This document shows, one piece after another, positions 53,993 to 62,744 of a stretch of DNA of 64,000 bases. The position numbers and the translations under genes were made by a program. A model generated the notes under the pieces. It was not told the DNA's origin, searched no databases, and saw nothing but the letters and a program-made list of their open reading frames with translations. Position 1 is the stretch's first letter. Every line of letters begins with the position of its first letter. The DNA is from Jhaorihella thermophila (lineage in GTDB: Bacteria; Pseudomonadota; Alphaproteobacteria; Rhodobacterales; Rhodobacteraceae): contig NZ_FNVD01000003.1 of assembly GCF_900108275.1 (NCBI RefSeq), forward strand, positions 1-64,000, written 5' to 3'.

Positions 53993-54017
53993 CCGCGACG
54001 TTCCGTCATTTTCGGGC

Positions 54018-55247
54018 TCAGCCGGTTCGCACGATGCCGTCGCGCACCCAGCCGTCGAAGATCTCAAGCACCTTGTCGGCAAAGGCCGCGTCGTTGATAT
54101 GGGCGTCCAACTCCACCAGCGTCACGTTGTCCGGGCAACGGGCATGAATCTCGTCGCAGAAGGCGGCGAGCCCCTCGGCGTCGTGCAGCGGCGCGCCCGC
54201 ACGGTCCCATTCGTTGCAGCCCTGGAGCGGCAGCACCAGGGTGACGGGTGCCGCGGCGCCGGCCAGCTTGTCGCAGATGGCGCGCGCCACCTCGCGGCGT
54301 TCGCCCGCGTCCAGCACCGCCGAGGTCAGCAGGCGGTTGTGGGCATGGGTTTCCTTGCCCGCGAGCTTGGGCGGCACGTCCTGCCAGCCGACGAAATCGA
54401 CCAGATCATAGCAGCCCGGTGCGACCAGTTGCGGGATTCCGGCCCGGCCGGCATTGGTCATCCGGTCGGCCCCGGCCGAGAGCCCCCCGAAAAGGTGGTT
54501 GGACACCTCTTGCGGGGCGAAATCCATCACCGCCGCGAACGCGCCCTGCGCGGCCAGCGATTCGAAGGCCCGCCCGCCCATGCCGGTGGCGTGGAACACG
54601 GCAACCTCGAAGCCGCGCGCCTCAAGCGCAGGCTTCAGCGCCACCATGTAGCGCAGCACGGTCTTGCCAAACGAGGTCATGCCAATGAGCGGCCGGTCGC
54701 GTTTGGGAGGCTCGACCGCGCGGGCCGCCCCCAGCACAGCGCCCGCGGCCTGTGACAGGGACGCCTTGCAGATCGAGTTCAGCCCGTAAAGCCCCCCGGC
54801 CCAGAGGATCATCTGCACATCCGCCGGCAGCCGGTCGGGCGGCAGAAGCGGCGAAAAGGACACCGTCGAGACGATGTATTTCGGCACCCCCAGCGGCAGC
54901 GCGGAACACAGATCCAGCGCCAGGTCGGTGCCCATCGTGCCGCCCAGCACGATCACGGCGTCGATCTTTCCGTCGCGATAAAGTTCCAACGCCTTGGCCG
55001 CGGACCCGCGCGCCATGATCTGCATGGCGGTGTTCTCGTCGCCCGAGTCGATCGCCTGTTGAATCGAGCTGCCCCCCGCCTCCGCCACGTCGTGCTTGGA
55101 GATGTCGGTGGGCCGGGATGGGTCGCCCAGAACGGACACGTCCATCATCAGCACGCGCCCGCCCTGCCCCGCGATCACGCCGCAGAGGTAGTTCAGTTCG
55201 TCGTCCTTGGTGTCATAGGTGCCCGCGACGAGGATGGTCTTGGTCAT
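54018..55247 (-). CDS. Tm-1-like ATP-binding protein (UPF0261 family)
   Basis: A 409-residue protein of the UPF0261/Tm-1 family. It begins with an ATP-binding Rossmann-like half (ILVAGTYDTKDDELNYLCGV, VIVLGGTMGTDLALDLCSAL) and ends with a second domain holding PLIGMTSFGKTVLRYMVALK, FHATGMGGRAFESLAAQGAF and LLPLQGCNEWDRAGAPLHDA-type motifs. The family is often paired with a TIM-barrel partner, not seen here. It overlaps the aldehyde dehydrogenase gene by 4 nt and ends at a strong terminator. Its biochemical role is unknown. Confidence 0.88.
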   Translation of the reverse strand: MTKTILVAGTYDTKDDELNYLCGVIAGQGGRVLMMDVSVLGDPSRPTDISKHDVAEAGGSSIQQAIDSGDENTAMQIMARGSAAKALELYRDGKIDAVIVLGGTMGTDLALDLCSALPLGVPKYIVSTVSFSPLLPPDRLPADVQMILWAGGLYGLNSICKASLSQAAGAVLGAARAVEPPKRDRPLIGMTSFGKTVLRYMVALKPALEARGFEVAVFHATGMGGRAFESLAAQGAFAAVMDFAPQEVSNHLFGGLSAGADRMTNAGRAGIPQLVAPGCYDLVDFVGWQDVPPKLAGKETHAHNRLLTSAVLDAGERREVARAICDKLAGAAAPVTLVLPLQGCNEWDRAGAPLHDAEGLAAFCDEIHARCPDNVTLVELDAHINDAAFADKVLEIFDGWVRDGIVRTG

Positions 55248-56728
55248 AGCTGAATCCACGCTGTTTTCAGGTCCACATATTTGTCGAGCGCATGCAGCGA
55301 CTTGTCATGCCCATTGCCGGACTGGCCCACCCCGCCCAGCGGCACGGTGATGTCCGCCCCGCCATAGGTGTTCACATGCACCACGCCCGCGCGGATCCCC
55401 GCCACGCAGCGATGCGCACGCGACAGGTCGGACGTCCACACCGCCGCCGCCAGCCCGTAATCGGTGGCATTGGCCAGCCGCAGCGCCTCGTCCTCGGTAT
55501 CGAAGGGCGTGACCGCCAGCACCGGACCGAACACCTCGCGCTGGAACAGCGTGGCGTCGGGCGTCACGCCGGTGACGATGGTCGGCGCCATGTAGGTGCC
55601 CCCCGTTTCCTGCAATATCCGGGTTCCGCCGGTGACGACGGTGCCGCCCTCGGCCTGCGCGACCTCCATGAACCGCAGATTCTGCGCCATCTGCGCCTCG
55701 GAATTCACCGCGCCGATGTCCTTGGACAGATCCAGCGGATCGCCGACTCGCAGCGCCTCGGCCTCGGCCTTCAGCATCCCGACGAATTCGTCGTGGATCG
55801 ACCGTTCCACCAACAGCCGCGAACCCGCCACGCAGACCTGGCCCGAATTGCGAAAGATGCCTGCCGCCGACACCTTTGCCGCGCGGGCCAGATCCGGCGC
55901 ATCGGCAAAGACGATGTTGGGCGACTTGCCGCCAAGTTCCAGATAGACTCGCTTCAGGTTGGACGCGGCGGACGCCTCCAGCAGTTTTCGCCCCGTGGGA
56001 CCGGAGCCGGTGAAGGTCAGCACGTCCACGCCCATGGAACGGGCCAGCGCCGCGCCGGTTTCCGCGCCGGGGCCGGTCACGACGTTCAGCACCCCCGGCG
56101 GCAGGCCGGCGTCCAAACAGATCTGCGCCAGCCGCAGAAGCGACAGCGAGGCGGTTTCGGCCGGTTTCAGCACCACCGAATTGCCCATCGCCAGCGCCGG
56201 CGCCAGTTTCCACGCGCCGATCATCAGCGGAAAGTTCCACGGCACGATGGCGCCCACGACCCCCACCGGCACCCGATGCACCAGCCCCAGAACATCCGGC
56301 GCTGTGGGCGCGAGCTCGCCCGCCACCTTGTCGATCGCCTCGGCGTAATAGCGGAAGGTGCCCGCCGCGCTGCCCGGCTCGGCCTTCATGGCCATGCCGA
56401 ATTCGGTCCCGTTGTCGCGGATGCCGAGAACCGCCAGTTCCAGCGCCTCGGCCTCGATCCGGTCGGCGATGGCGTGCATGACCTTCTTGCGCGCCGCCGG
56501 CGCCAGCCGCGACCAGCGGCCATCGTCAAACGCGGCCCTGGCCGAGGCCACGGCGCGGTCCACATCCGCGGCGGTGGCGGTCTCGATCGTCGTCAGTAGA
56601 GTTCCGTCGATTGGCGAGACAACATCTTGCGGCGCCCCCGAACCACCTTGCCACGTTCCTTCAACAAGAATTTTCTGCGGCGCAACAGGCGCGCGCCGAA
56701 GCTCGTCGATCTGTGCCTGGATTTCCAT
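55244..56728 (-). CDS. Aldehyde dehydrogenase
   Basis: A 494-residue NAD(P)-dependent aldehyde dehydrogenase. The cofactor/active-site motifs are VVGAIVPWNFPLMIGAWKLA, FTGSGPTGRKLLEASA, the catalytic glutamate in VYLELGGKSPN near residue 265 and the nucleophile C299 in NSGQVCVAGSR. The first 45 codons overlap the 3' end of the TctA gene in another frame, which is unusual. It is coupled by a 4-nt overlap to the UPF0261 gene. It probably oxidises an aldehyde derived from the compound imported by the TctABC system. Confidence 0.92.
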   Translation of the reverse strand: MEIQAQIDELRRAPVAPQKILVEGTWQGGSGAPQDVVSPIDGTLLTTIETATAADVDRAVASARAAFDDGRWSRLAPAARKKVMHAIADRIEAEALELAVLGIRDNGTEFGMAMKAEPGSAAGTFRYYAEAIDKVAGELAPTAPDVLGLVHRVPVGVVGAIVPWNFPLMIGAWKLAPALAMGNSVVLKPAETASLSLLRLAQICLDAGLPPGVLNVVTGPGAETGAALARSMGVDVLTFTGSGPTGRKLLEASAASNLKRVYLELGGKSPNIVFADAPDLARAAKVSAAGIFRNSGQVCVAGSRLLVERSIHDEFVGMLKAEAEALRVGDPLDLSKDIGAVNSEAQMAQNLRFMEVAQAEGGTVVTGGTRILQETGGTYMAPTIVTGVTPDATLFQREVFGPVLAVTPFDTEDEALRLANATDYGLAAAVWTSDLSRAHRCVAGIRAGVVHVNTYGGADITVPLGGVGQSGNGHDKSLHALDKYVDLKTAWIQL

Positions 56729-58212
56729 TCGGCCTCCTTGAGCGCCTTGCGGTCCTGCCAGACGTGGCGGGCATGGACAGCAAGGACGATGATGATGACG
56801 AAAAACAGGATGAAGGCGATGGGCCGGTCGATGAAATCCCAGGGCGTTTTCACGCGGGCCATGCCGGCGCGTAGCTTCACCTCCATGATCCCGCCCAGCA
56901 CCATGCCGAGGATGATCGGCACGATCGGCCAGGACAGGCGTTTCAGGATATAGCCCAGCACCCCGAACCCGGCCGCCATCACGCAGTCGCTGACCGAGTT
57001 GCGCAAGCTGTAGACGCCGACAAAGCTGAGCGTCAGCACGCAGACCCCGAGAAAGCGGTTGGGGATCTTGACCACCTTGACCAGCAGCCCGGTGGCCGAC
57101 AGCAGAAAGATCATCACCAGCACGTTCAGGATCAGGAGCGCCAAGTAGAGCGCAACGACGAAATCCATCCTTGACTGGAACAACTGCGGCCCCGGCACGA
57201 CATTGTGGACGTAGAACACGCTCAGCATCATCGCGGTCAGCGCCTCACCGGGGATGCCCAGCGCCAAAAGCGGCACCATCGCGGCGGCGGGCACCGCGTT
57301 GTTCGAGGTTTCGGCGGCGATCAGCCCCTCGGACGCGCCGTTGCCGAAATCCTGCGGGCGTTTCGATGTGCGCTGCGCATAGGTGTAGGACATGAACTGC
57401 GCGGTGAATTCGCCGACGCCGGGGATCATGCCCATCATCACGCCGAAACTGGCCGAAACGGTGGCCACGCGCGGGTGGCGGGCCAGCTCGCGCAGGCCCT
57501 GGAACAGCGGCCCGCGCAGGCGGGTCATGCGGATCTTCTCGTCATCGCTGGTCAGCAGGACAAAGGCCTGGCTCAGCGCGAACAGCCCCAGAACCACCAC
57601 GATCAGGTTGACCCCGCCCTGCAGGAACGGCTGGTCGAACGTGTAACGCTGGGTGTATTTCACCGGCTCCATGCCGATGGATTGCAGCCAGATTCCGAAC
57701 CCCGCCAACGCTCCGGCGATCAGCGACTGGCCGCGATGGGCCACGACCACCAGGATGATGCCCAGAAGTGCAGCAAGAAAGATTTCGCGGCTACCGAACA
57801 TCGGCGCGACCCTGGCCAGCACGGGGGCGAACAGGATCAGGCAGATCACCGAGAAAATGCCGCCGAAGAATGAGGATGAGTAGGCCAGCGAAAGCGCCCG
57901 GCGCGGCTCGCCCCGCGCGGTCATGGGATAGCCGTCATAGGTGGTCAGCGCGTTGACCGCCGTGCCGGGGGTGTTGATCAGCACCGCCGGGATCGAGCCG
58001 CCATACATGGAGCTTCCGTAGATGCCGAGCAGCACCGTGAGCCCCACGATCGGGTCCATGGAAAAAGTCGCCGGCAGCAGGATGGCAATGGCGACCGCCG
58101 GGCCCACGCCGGGGATCGCGCCGATGACCACGCCGCCGACCGAACCGACCAGCAGCGCCAGCGCCACGTCCCAACGGGCAAGGATGTCGAGCGAAGAAAG
58201 AAGAAGCTCCAT
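56593..58212 (-). CDS. tctA: Tripartite tricarboxylate transporter, large membrane subunit (TctA)
   Basis: A 539-residue membrane protein with about eleven helices. It opens DVALALLVGSVGGVVIGAIP followed by GVGPAVAIAILLPATFSMDP, a family signature, and has GMIPGVGEFTAQFMSYTYAQ in the middle. The last 45 or so residues are strongly basic (ARLLRRRKFLLKERGKVVRG) and lie in the overlap with the aldehyde dehydrogenase gene; relatives usually end near residue 500. The natural stop was probably lost to a small indel. It works with TctB and TctC. Confidence 0.92.
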   Translation of the reverse strand: MELLLSSLDILARWDVALALLVGSVGGVVIGAIPGVGPAVAIAILLPATFSMDPIVGLTVLLGIYGSSMYGGSIPAVLINTPGTAVNALTTYDGYPMTARGEPRRALSLAYSSSFFGGIFSVICLILFAPVLARVAPMFGSREIFLAALLGIILVVVAHRGQSLIAGALAGFGIWLQSIGMEPVKYTQRYTFDQPFLQGGVNLIVVVLGLFALSQAFVLLTSDDEKIRMTRLRGPLFQGLRELARHPRVATVSASFGVMMGMIPGVGEFTAQFMSYTYAQRTSKRPQDFGNGASEGLIAAETSNNAVPAAAMVPLLALGIPGEALTAMMLSVFYVHNVVPGPQLFQSRMDFVVALYLALLILNVLVMIFLLSATGLLVKVVKIPNRFLGVCVLTLSFVGVYSLRNSVSDCVMAAGFGVLGYILKRLSWPIVPIILGMVLGGIMEVKLRAGMARVKTPWDFIDRPIAFILFFVIIIVLAVHARHVWQDRKALKEAEWKSRHRSTSFGARLLRRRKFLLKERGKVVRGRRKMLSRQSTELY

Positions 58213-58223
58213 CGGCGCCCCCG

Positions 58224-58754
58224 TCAGAAATACAGGATGAACAGGCTGCGCAGGCCGTCGGGCAGGTATTCATAGGCCGCGCCGCCGGGGATCTTCACGG
58301 CGAGGAAGCTCTTGAACACCACGACCACCGCCAGCGCGAACAGCGCAGCCAGCCCCAACATCCGACCGCCCCGATAGCCCATGCGCCAGCTCAGCAGCGG
58401 CACGAAGACCAGCGTCACCGGCAGATAGCCGATCACCGGCACCAGCAGGACATAGCCCATGAACCAGCCGGCGAATTCCAGCACCGACAGCCACTTGCGC
58501 GCCTCGCGCCAGTCATAGCGGGTGATCCGGCGCCAGGGCAGGCGACAGAGGTGGATTGCTGACAGGACCGTCATCAGCCCCAGCCCCACCGCCGGCCAGA
58601 ACCGCGGCTGCGCCACGAGTTTCGTCTTTTTCACCCACTGGGTTTCACTGCCGATCAGCGCCAGCAACAGGGCCGAAACTGCGAAAAAGAAAATCGCAAA
58701 GATCAGCTGCCCGCGGCGGGGACCGACAAAGCGGCGTTCGCGTTCGGTTGCCAT
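58224..58754 (-). CDS. tctB: Tripartite tricarboxylate transporter, small membrane subunit (TctB)
   Basis: A 176-residue membrane protein with four helices: LIFAIFFFAVSALLLALIGS, FWPAVGLGLMTVLSAIHLC, FAGWFMGYVLLVPVIGYLPV and LGLAALFALAVVVVFKSFLA. These match the TctB family, which is poorly conserved in sequence but fixed in topology. Its place between the tctC and tctA genes supports the call. The start ATG 58754 gives a short basic N-terminus; an upstream in-frame ATG exists at 58805. Confidence 0.85.
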   Translation of the reverse strand: MATERERRFVGPRRGQLIFAIFFFAVSALLLALIGSETQWVKKTKLVAQPRFWPAVGLGLMTVLSAIHLCRLPWRRITRYDWREARKWLSVLEFAGWFMGYVLLVPVIGYLPVTLVFVPLLSWRMGYRGGRMLGLAALFALAVVVVFKSFLAVKIPGGAAYEYLPDGLRSLFILYF

Positions 58755-58821
58755 GATCTGCTCGTCTGCCCGGTCGGGGAAAGGGCGGCGGCCGAACCGG
58801 CGCACCGCCCCGTCGGGGAGA

Positions 58822-59766
58822 TTACTTCAGGATCTCGCCGATCCGCGCCACGGTCTCGATGTCCTTCTCGATCCGCTTGGCGCTTTCTTCCGGCCCCTGC
58901 CAGTAGACCAGCGCGCCGGTCTGCCTGGCGACCTCTTGCGCGCGGTCGCTCATCACCGTCTTCTTTGCCACGGCGATGATCTTGTCGCGCACGTCCTGCG
59001 GGGTTTCCTTGCGCACGAACAGCCCGTTCCACAGCGCGATGTCCAGCGACGGGTCAAGCTCGCCGATGGTGGGGGTGTCCGGCACCAGCGGAATGCGCTG
59101 ATCGGTGATCGACACCAGCACCTTGACCTGATCGAGACAGGGCAGGATCAGTTGCAGGGTGGTGTTGATCACATCCGCGTCCCCGCTGGCCAGCGTGTTG
59201 CAGTCCAGCGCGTCGAAAGCCGCGTCCGAGCCCCATTCGAAACCGGCATTCTTGGCAAAAGCCTTGGTCACTTGGGTCGGCGTCAGCACGTCGCCGAAAT
59301 GGCCCAGCGCGACGTCGTGATCCTTGGCATAGGCCGCCAGTTCCTCCATCGACGAATAGGGCGCGTCGCCCGACGTGGCGATGACGAAGGGATAGGTCAG
59401 GAAGATCCCCAGCGGGTCGAACTTGGCCGGGGTCAGCGGCGGGATGTCGATCTGGTGGCCCAGCACCGGCACTCCGATCACGAAGGAGCCGATCGTGTAC
59501 CCGTCGGCAGGCGCATTGGCGACCTCGATCGCGCCGGGGAAGGGACCGCCCCCGCCGCCGGGCTTGTTCACCACCGCCGCCGCGACGCCGTATTCCTTCT
59601 GGAAATCCTCGGCGATCATCCGGGTCAGCACGTCCTCCAGATCGCCCGGCGGCCAGGGCACGATGAAGTTCACGGGCTTTTCGGGATACTCCGCCAGCGC
59701 CGCCCCGGCGCCCAGCACGACGGCGGCCGAGGCGACCGCGCTCTTGATCAAGGTGGTGAGTTTCAT
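58822..59766 (-). CDS. tctC: Tripartite tricarboxylate transporter, periplasmic binding protein (TctC)
   Basis: A 314-residue exported binding protein. It has a signal peptide (AVASAAVVLGAGAALAEYPE, cleavage after ALA) and the TctC family core: PVNFIVPWPPGDLEDVLTRM, NKPGGGGGPFPGAIEVANAP with glycine-rich substrate loop, and LVPDTPTIGELDP. It is the first gene of its operon and starts 152 bp from the divergent IclR gene, with an inverted repeat just before it. Family ligands are mostly carboxylates; the one here is unknown. Confidence 0.92.
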   Translation of the reverse strand: MKLTTLIKSAVASAAVVLGAGAALAEYPEKPVNFIVPWPPGDLEDVLTRMIAEDFQKEYGVAAAVVNKPGGGGGPFPGAIEVANAPADGYTIGSFVIGVPVLGHQIDIPPLTPAKFDPLGIFLTYPFVIATSGDAPYSSMEELAAYAKDHDVALGHFGDVLTPTQVTKAFAKNAGFEWGSDAAFDALDCNTLASGDADVINTTLQLILPCLDQVKVLVSITDQRIPLVPDTPTIGELDPSLDIALWNGLFVRKETPQDVRDKIIAVAKKTVMSDRAQEVARQTGALVYWQGPEESAKRIEKDIETVARIGEILK

Positions 59767-59784
59767 TGTGTCCTCCCAGTCGTT

Positions 59785-59801
59785 GGTTCATTATTTGAAC
59801 C
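59785..59801. promoter_or_regulatory. Inverted repeat between tctC and the IclR gene
   Basis: GGTTCA (59785-59790) and TGAACC (59796-59801) form a 17-bp site with 5 bp between, and an overlapping AACC/GGTT pair follows directly. The site lies 19 bp upstream of the tctC start, where a regulator would block or assist its promoter. IclR binding is inferred from the divergent gene arrangement. Confidence 0.5.
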
Positions 59802-59918
59802 GTTGGTTTGAAATAGATTGACAGCCGCCTCGGCAATCTGTCAAGAAAAATGCGTGACCCGGGGTCACATTTTCATCGCGCCGCCGGCCGCGCCCGGGGC
59901 AAGCAACAGGAAACCCGG

Positions 59919-60698
59919 ATGGGAACCGTCACCAAGGCTCTGAATCTGCTGTCTTTTTTTACCCAGAACCGGCACGAGATCGGGCTGAGCGACCTCACGC
60001 GCCTGTCGGGTCTGAACAAGGCGACGGTCTATCGGCTGATGGGCGAGTTGCAGGAGGCTGGATTCGTGGAACAGGTCGGACCGGACCGCGCCTATCGGCT
60101 GGGGCCGGAGGTGCTGCGCCTGGCTGCCCTGCGCGAGGCCGCGGTGCCGATCCTGTCGGTGTCGCGCGGCATCCTCGACCGGCTGTGCGACGCCACCGGC
60201 GAGACCGCGCACCTGTCGCTCTTGCGGGGGACGCAACTGGTCACGCTGGGCCATGCCTACAGCCCGCGCCACGCCACGCGGGTGATGATGGACGATGCCG
60301 AGATCCTGTCGTTTCACGGCACCGCATCGGGGCTGGCGGTGCTGGCCTGGGCGGACGATGCGTTCGTGGACGCCGCGCTGGCCGGGCCGCTCGCGGCGCA
60401 CACGACCGACACCGTTACCGACCCGGGCGCCATCCGCGCCATGCTGGATCAGGTGCGCGCCGACGGCATCGCCGAATCGGTCGGCCGGTTCGAGGCCGAC
60501 GTGCATTCCCACGCCGCCCCGGTCTTTGGAGCCGATCAGCGCCCGATCGGCGCGCTGGCGGTGGCCGCGCCGGTGTCGCGCATGACCCCGGCACAACGAG
60601 CCACGATCCGGGCCGAACTGCGCGCCGCCGCCCGCGACCTGACCCAGCGCACCGGCGGGTTCTTCCCGCCCGAATACCCGCAGGAGGCCGCCGCATGA
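59919..60698 (+). CDS. IclR-family transcriptional regulator
   Basis: A 259-residue regulator. The N-terminal winged helix-turn-helix spans residues 1-65 (MGTVTKALNLLSFFTQNRHE, then LTRLSGLNKATVYRLMGELQ), and the C-terminal ligand domain starts around residue 85 with the family FHGTASGLAVLAWA region. A perfect hairpin GTGACC/GGTCAC (59854-59868) in its leader may be a second operator. It is divergent from the transporter operon and overlaps the HAD gene by 4 nt. It probably senses the imported compound or its product. Confidence 0.9.
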   Translation: MGTVTKALNLLSFFTQNRHEIGLSDLTRLSGLNKATVYRLMGELQEAGFVEQVGPDRAYRLGPEVLRLAALREAAVPILSVSRGILDRLCDATGETAHLSLLRGTQLVTLGHAYSPRHATRVMMDDAEILSFHGTASGLAVLAWADDAFVDAALAGPLAAHTTDTVTDPGAIRAMLDQVRADGIAESVGRFEADVHSHAAPVFGADQRPIGALAVAAPVSRMTPAQRATIRAELRAAARDLTQRTGGFFPPEYPQEAAA

Positions 60699-61357
60699 GC
60701 CGCGCCCTGATCCTCGATTTCGGCGGGGTCGTCACCCGCACCCTGTTCGAGACCCACGACCTGACCGAAGCCGCGCTGGGGCTGCCCCCCGGCACCCTGA
60801 CCTGGCGCGGCCCCTTCGCGCCCGAGACCGACCCGCTGTGGCAGCGGATGCAGGCGGGCGAGATCAGCGAACGCGACTACTGGCGGACCCGCGCGAGCGA
60901 GGTCGGACAACTGGTCGGGCAGGACTGGGCCGAGATGAGCCAGTTCGTCCGCGCCGCCCGCGGCGCCGACCCTGACGCCGTGATCCGGCCCGAATTCCGC
61001 GCCGCGATCGCCGTTGCCTGGGCCTCGGGAGTGAAGCTCGCGATCCTGTCGAACGAGCTGGACCTGTTCTATGGCGCCGACTTCCGCAACAAGCTGCCCT
61101 TTCTGCGCGATTTCGACGTGATTTCCGACGCCACCTATACCGGCATCCTGAAACCGGACCGCCGCGCCTATGCCGCCTGTCTCGACGCGCTGGGGCTGCC
61201 GCCTTCGGCCTGCGTCTTCGTCGATGACCAGCGGCGCAACGTGGAGGGCGCTCTTGCGCTGGGCCTGCCGACCGTTCATTTCGACGTCGCCGATCCGGCG
61301 GCGAGTTACACCCGCGCCCTGACGATGCTGGGCCTGACCGAGGAGGAACCCCGATGA
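60695..61357 (+). CDS. HAD-superfamily hydrolase (subfamily IA)
   Basis: A 220-residue HAD hydrolase. Motif I is ALILDFGGVVTRTLFE with the nucleophilic aspartate at residue 8, motif II is LAILSNELDLFYG, and motif III-IV is GILKPDRRAYAACLDALGLP then VFVDDQRRNVEGALALGLPT. It could act on a phosphorylated or halogenated intermediate. It overlaps both the IclR gene and the aminotransferase gene by 4 nt. Confidence 0.87.
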   Translation: MSRALILDFGGVVTRTLFETHDLTEAALGLPPGTLTWRGPFAPETDPLWQRMQAGEISERDYWRTRASEVGQLVGQDWAEMSQFVRAARGADPDAVIRPEFRAAIAVAWASGVKLAILSNELDLFYGADFRNKLPFLRDFDVISDATYTGILKPDRRAYAACLDALGLPPSACVFVDDQRRNVEGALALGLPTVHFDVADPAASYTRALTMLGLTEEEPR

Positions 61358-62709
61358 AAGATTCCAACTTCCTGAAAGAGAACAACGCCCGTTCGCTGTG
61401 GCACCCGATGGCCCACCCGGCCGACAGCCAAGCCAATCCGCCCACCATCGTCACCGGCGCGCGCGGCGTGCGCATTACCGACGTGGACGGGCACGAGGTG
61501 GTCGATGGCGTGGGCGGTCTGTGGAACGTCAACCTCGGCTTTTCCTGCGAGCCGATCAAGCGCGCGATCGCCCAGCAGCTGGAGGAACTGCCCTATTACT
61601 CGATCTTCCGGGGCGTCACCAACGACAAGGTGATCCAACTGGCCGAAGAGCTGCGCGATTTCTTCGCCCCCGACGGGCTGAGCCGCGCCTTCTACACTTC
61701 GGGCGGGTCGGACAGCGTGGAAACCGCGCTGCGGCTCGCGCGGCAGTATCACAAGATCCGGGGCGAAGCCGGCCGGGTGAAGTTCCTGAGCCTCAAGAAG
61801 GGCTATCACGGCACCCATTTCGGCGGCGCCAGCGTGAACGGCAACGCCAATTTCCGCACCGCCTATGAACCGCTTCTGGCAGGCTGCCACCATATCCCGG
61901 CGCCCTATGCCTATCGCAACCCGTTCAACGAATCCGACCCCGAGCGGCTTGCGCAGCTGTGCCTGTCGGCGCTGGAGGACGAGATCGCGTTTCAGGGCGC
62001 GGGCACCATCGCCGCGCTGATCATGGAACCGATCCTGGGTGCGGGCGGGGTGATCGTGCCGCATGAATCCTTCATGCCCGGCGTGCGCGAGATCTGCGAC
62101 CGCCACGGCATCCTGCTGATCGCCGACGAGGTGATCACCGCCTTCGGCCGCACCGGCGACTGGACCGGGTCGCGCCACTGGGGGGTCAAGCCCGACATGA
62201 TGACCACCGCCAAGGCGATCACCAACGGCTATTTCCCCTTCGGCGCGGTGATGATCTCGGACGCAGTCGCAGAAGTGTTCGAAGGTGACGAAACCGGCGC
62301 GGCGGCGATCGGCCACGGATACACCTATTCCGGCCATCCGGTGGGCGCGGCGGCGGCGCTGGCCTGTCTCGAGGAGACCCGGCGCCTGAACGTTCCCGAA
62401 AACGCTGCCGCGCGGGGCCGGCAGATCTACGAAGGCCTGCTTGCGCTCAAGGAAAAATACGACATCATCGGCGACGTGCGCGGCGGGCACGGGCTGATGA
62501 GCGCGCTGGAACTGGTCAGCGATCCGGTCGCCAAGACGCCGATCGACAAGCAGACCATCGCCACCGTCCACGAAACCACCTATCGCGCCGGGGCGATGGT
62601 GCGCATGTCGGGCCACAATATCATGATGTCGCCGCCGCTGGTGCTGACCGAAGAGGACGTGAACGTGATCCTGACCGCGCTGGACGCAGGCTTTGCCGCG
62701 GTGAGCTGA
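61354..62709 (+). CDS. Class III aminotransferase (omega-amino acid type)
   Basis: A 451-residue PLP-dependent aminotransferase. The PLP-anchoring lysine is K287 in MTTAKAITNGYFPFGAV, the cofactor phosphate site is FYTSGGSDSVETALRLARQY near residue 111, and the ring-stacking/aspartate motif is LLIADEVITAFGRTG near residue 250. Relatives include taurine-pyruvate, beta-alanine-pyruvate and other omega-aminotransferases. An omega-amine converted to an aldehyde would feed the aldehyde dehydrogenase of the divergent operon. The amino donor is unknown. Confidence 0.9.
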   Translation: MKDSNFLKENNARSLWHPMAHPADSQANPPTIVTGARGVRITDVDGHEVVDGVGGLWNVNLGFSCEPIKRAIAQQLEELPYYSIFRGVTNDKVIQLAEELRDFFAPDGLSRAFYTSGGSDSVETALRLARQYHKIRGEAGRVKFLSLKKGYHGTHFGGASVNGNANFRTAYEPLLAGCHHIPAPYAYRNPFNESDPERLAQLCLSALEDEIAFQGAGTIAALIMEPILGAGGVIVPHESFMPGVREICDRHGILLIADEVITAFGRTGDWTGSRHWGVKPDMMTTAKAITNGYFPFGAVMISDAVAEVFEGDETGAAAIGHGYTYSGHPVGAAAALACLEETRRLNVPENAAARGRQIYEGLLALKEKYDIIGDVRGGHGLMSALELVSDPVAKTPIDKQTIATVHETTYRAGAMVRMSGHNIMMSPPLVLTEEDVNVILTALDAGFAAVS

Positions 62710-62723
62710 CCACGGCGACGATG

Positions 62724-62744
62724 GAAGGGGGCTAGTCCCCCTTC
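62724..62744. terminator. Hairpin at the converging ends of the aminotransferase and FkbM genes
   Basis: GAAGGGGG (62724-62731) pairs perfectly with CCCCCTTC (62737-62744) around a five-base loop. The FkbM stop codon (62732-62734) lies in the loop. Both transcripts meet here, so a shared end is likely, though neither strand has a strong T-tract. Confidence 0.45.
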
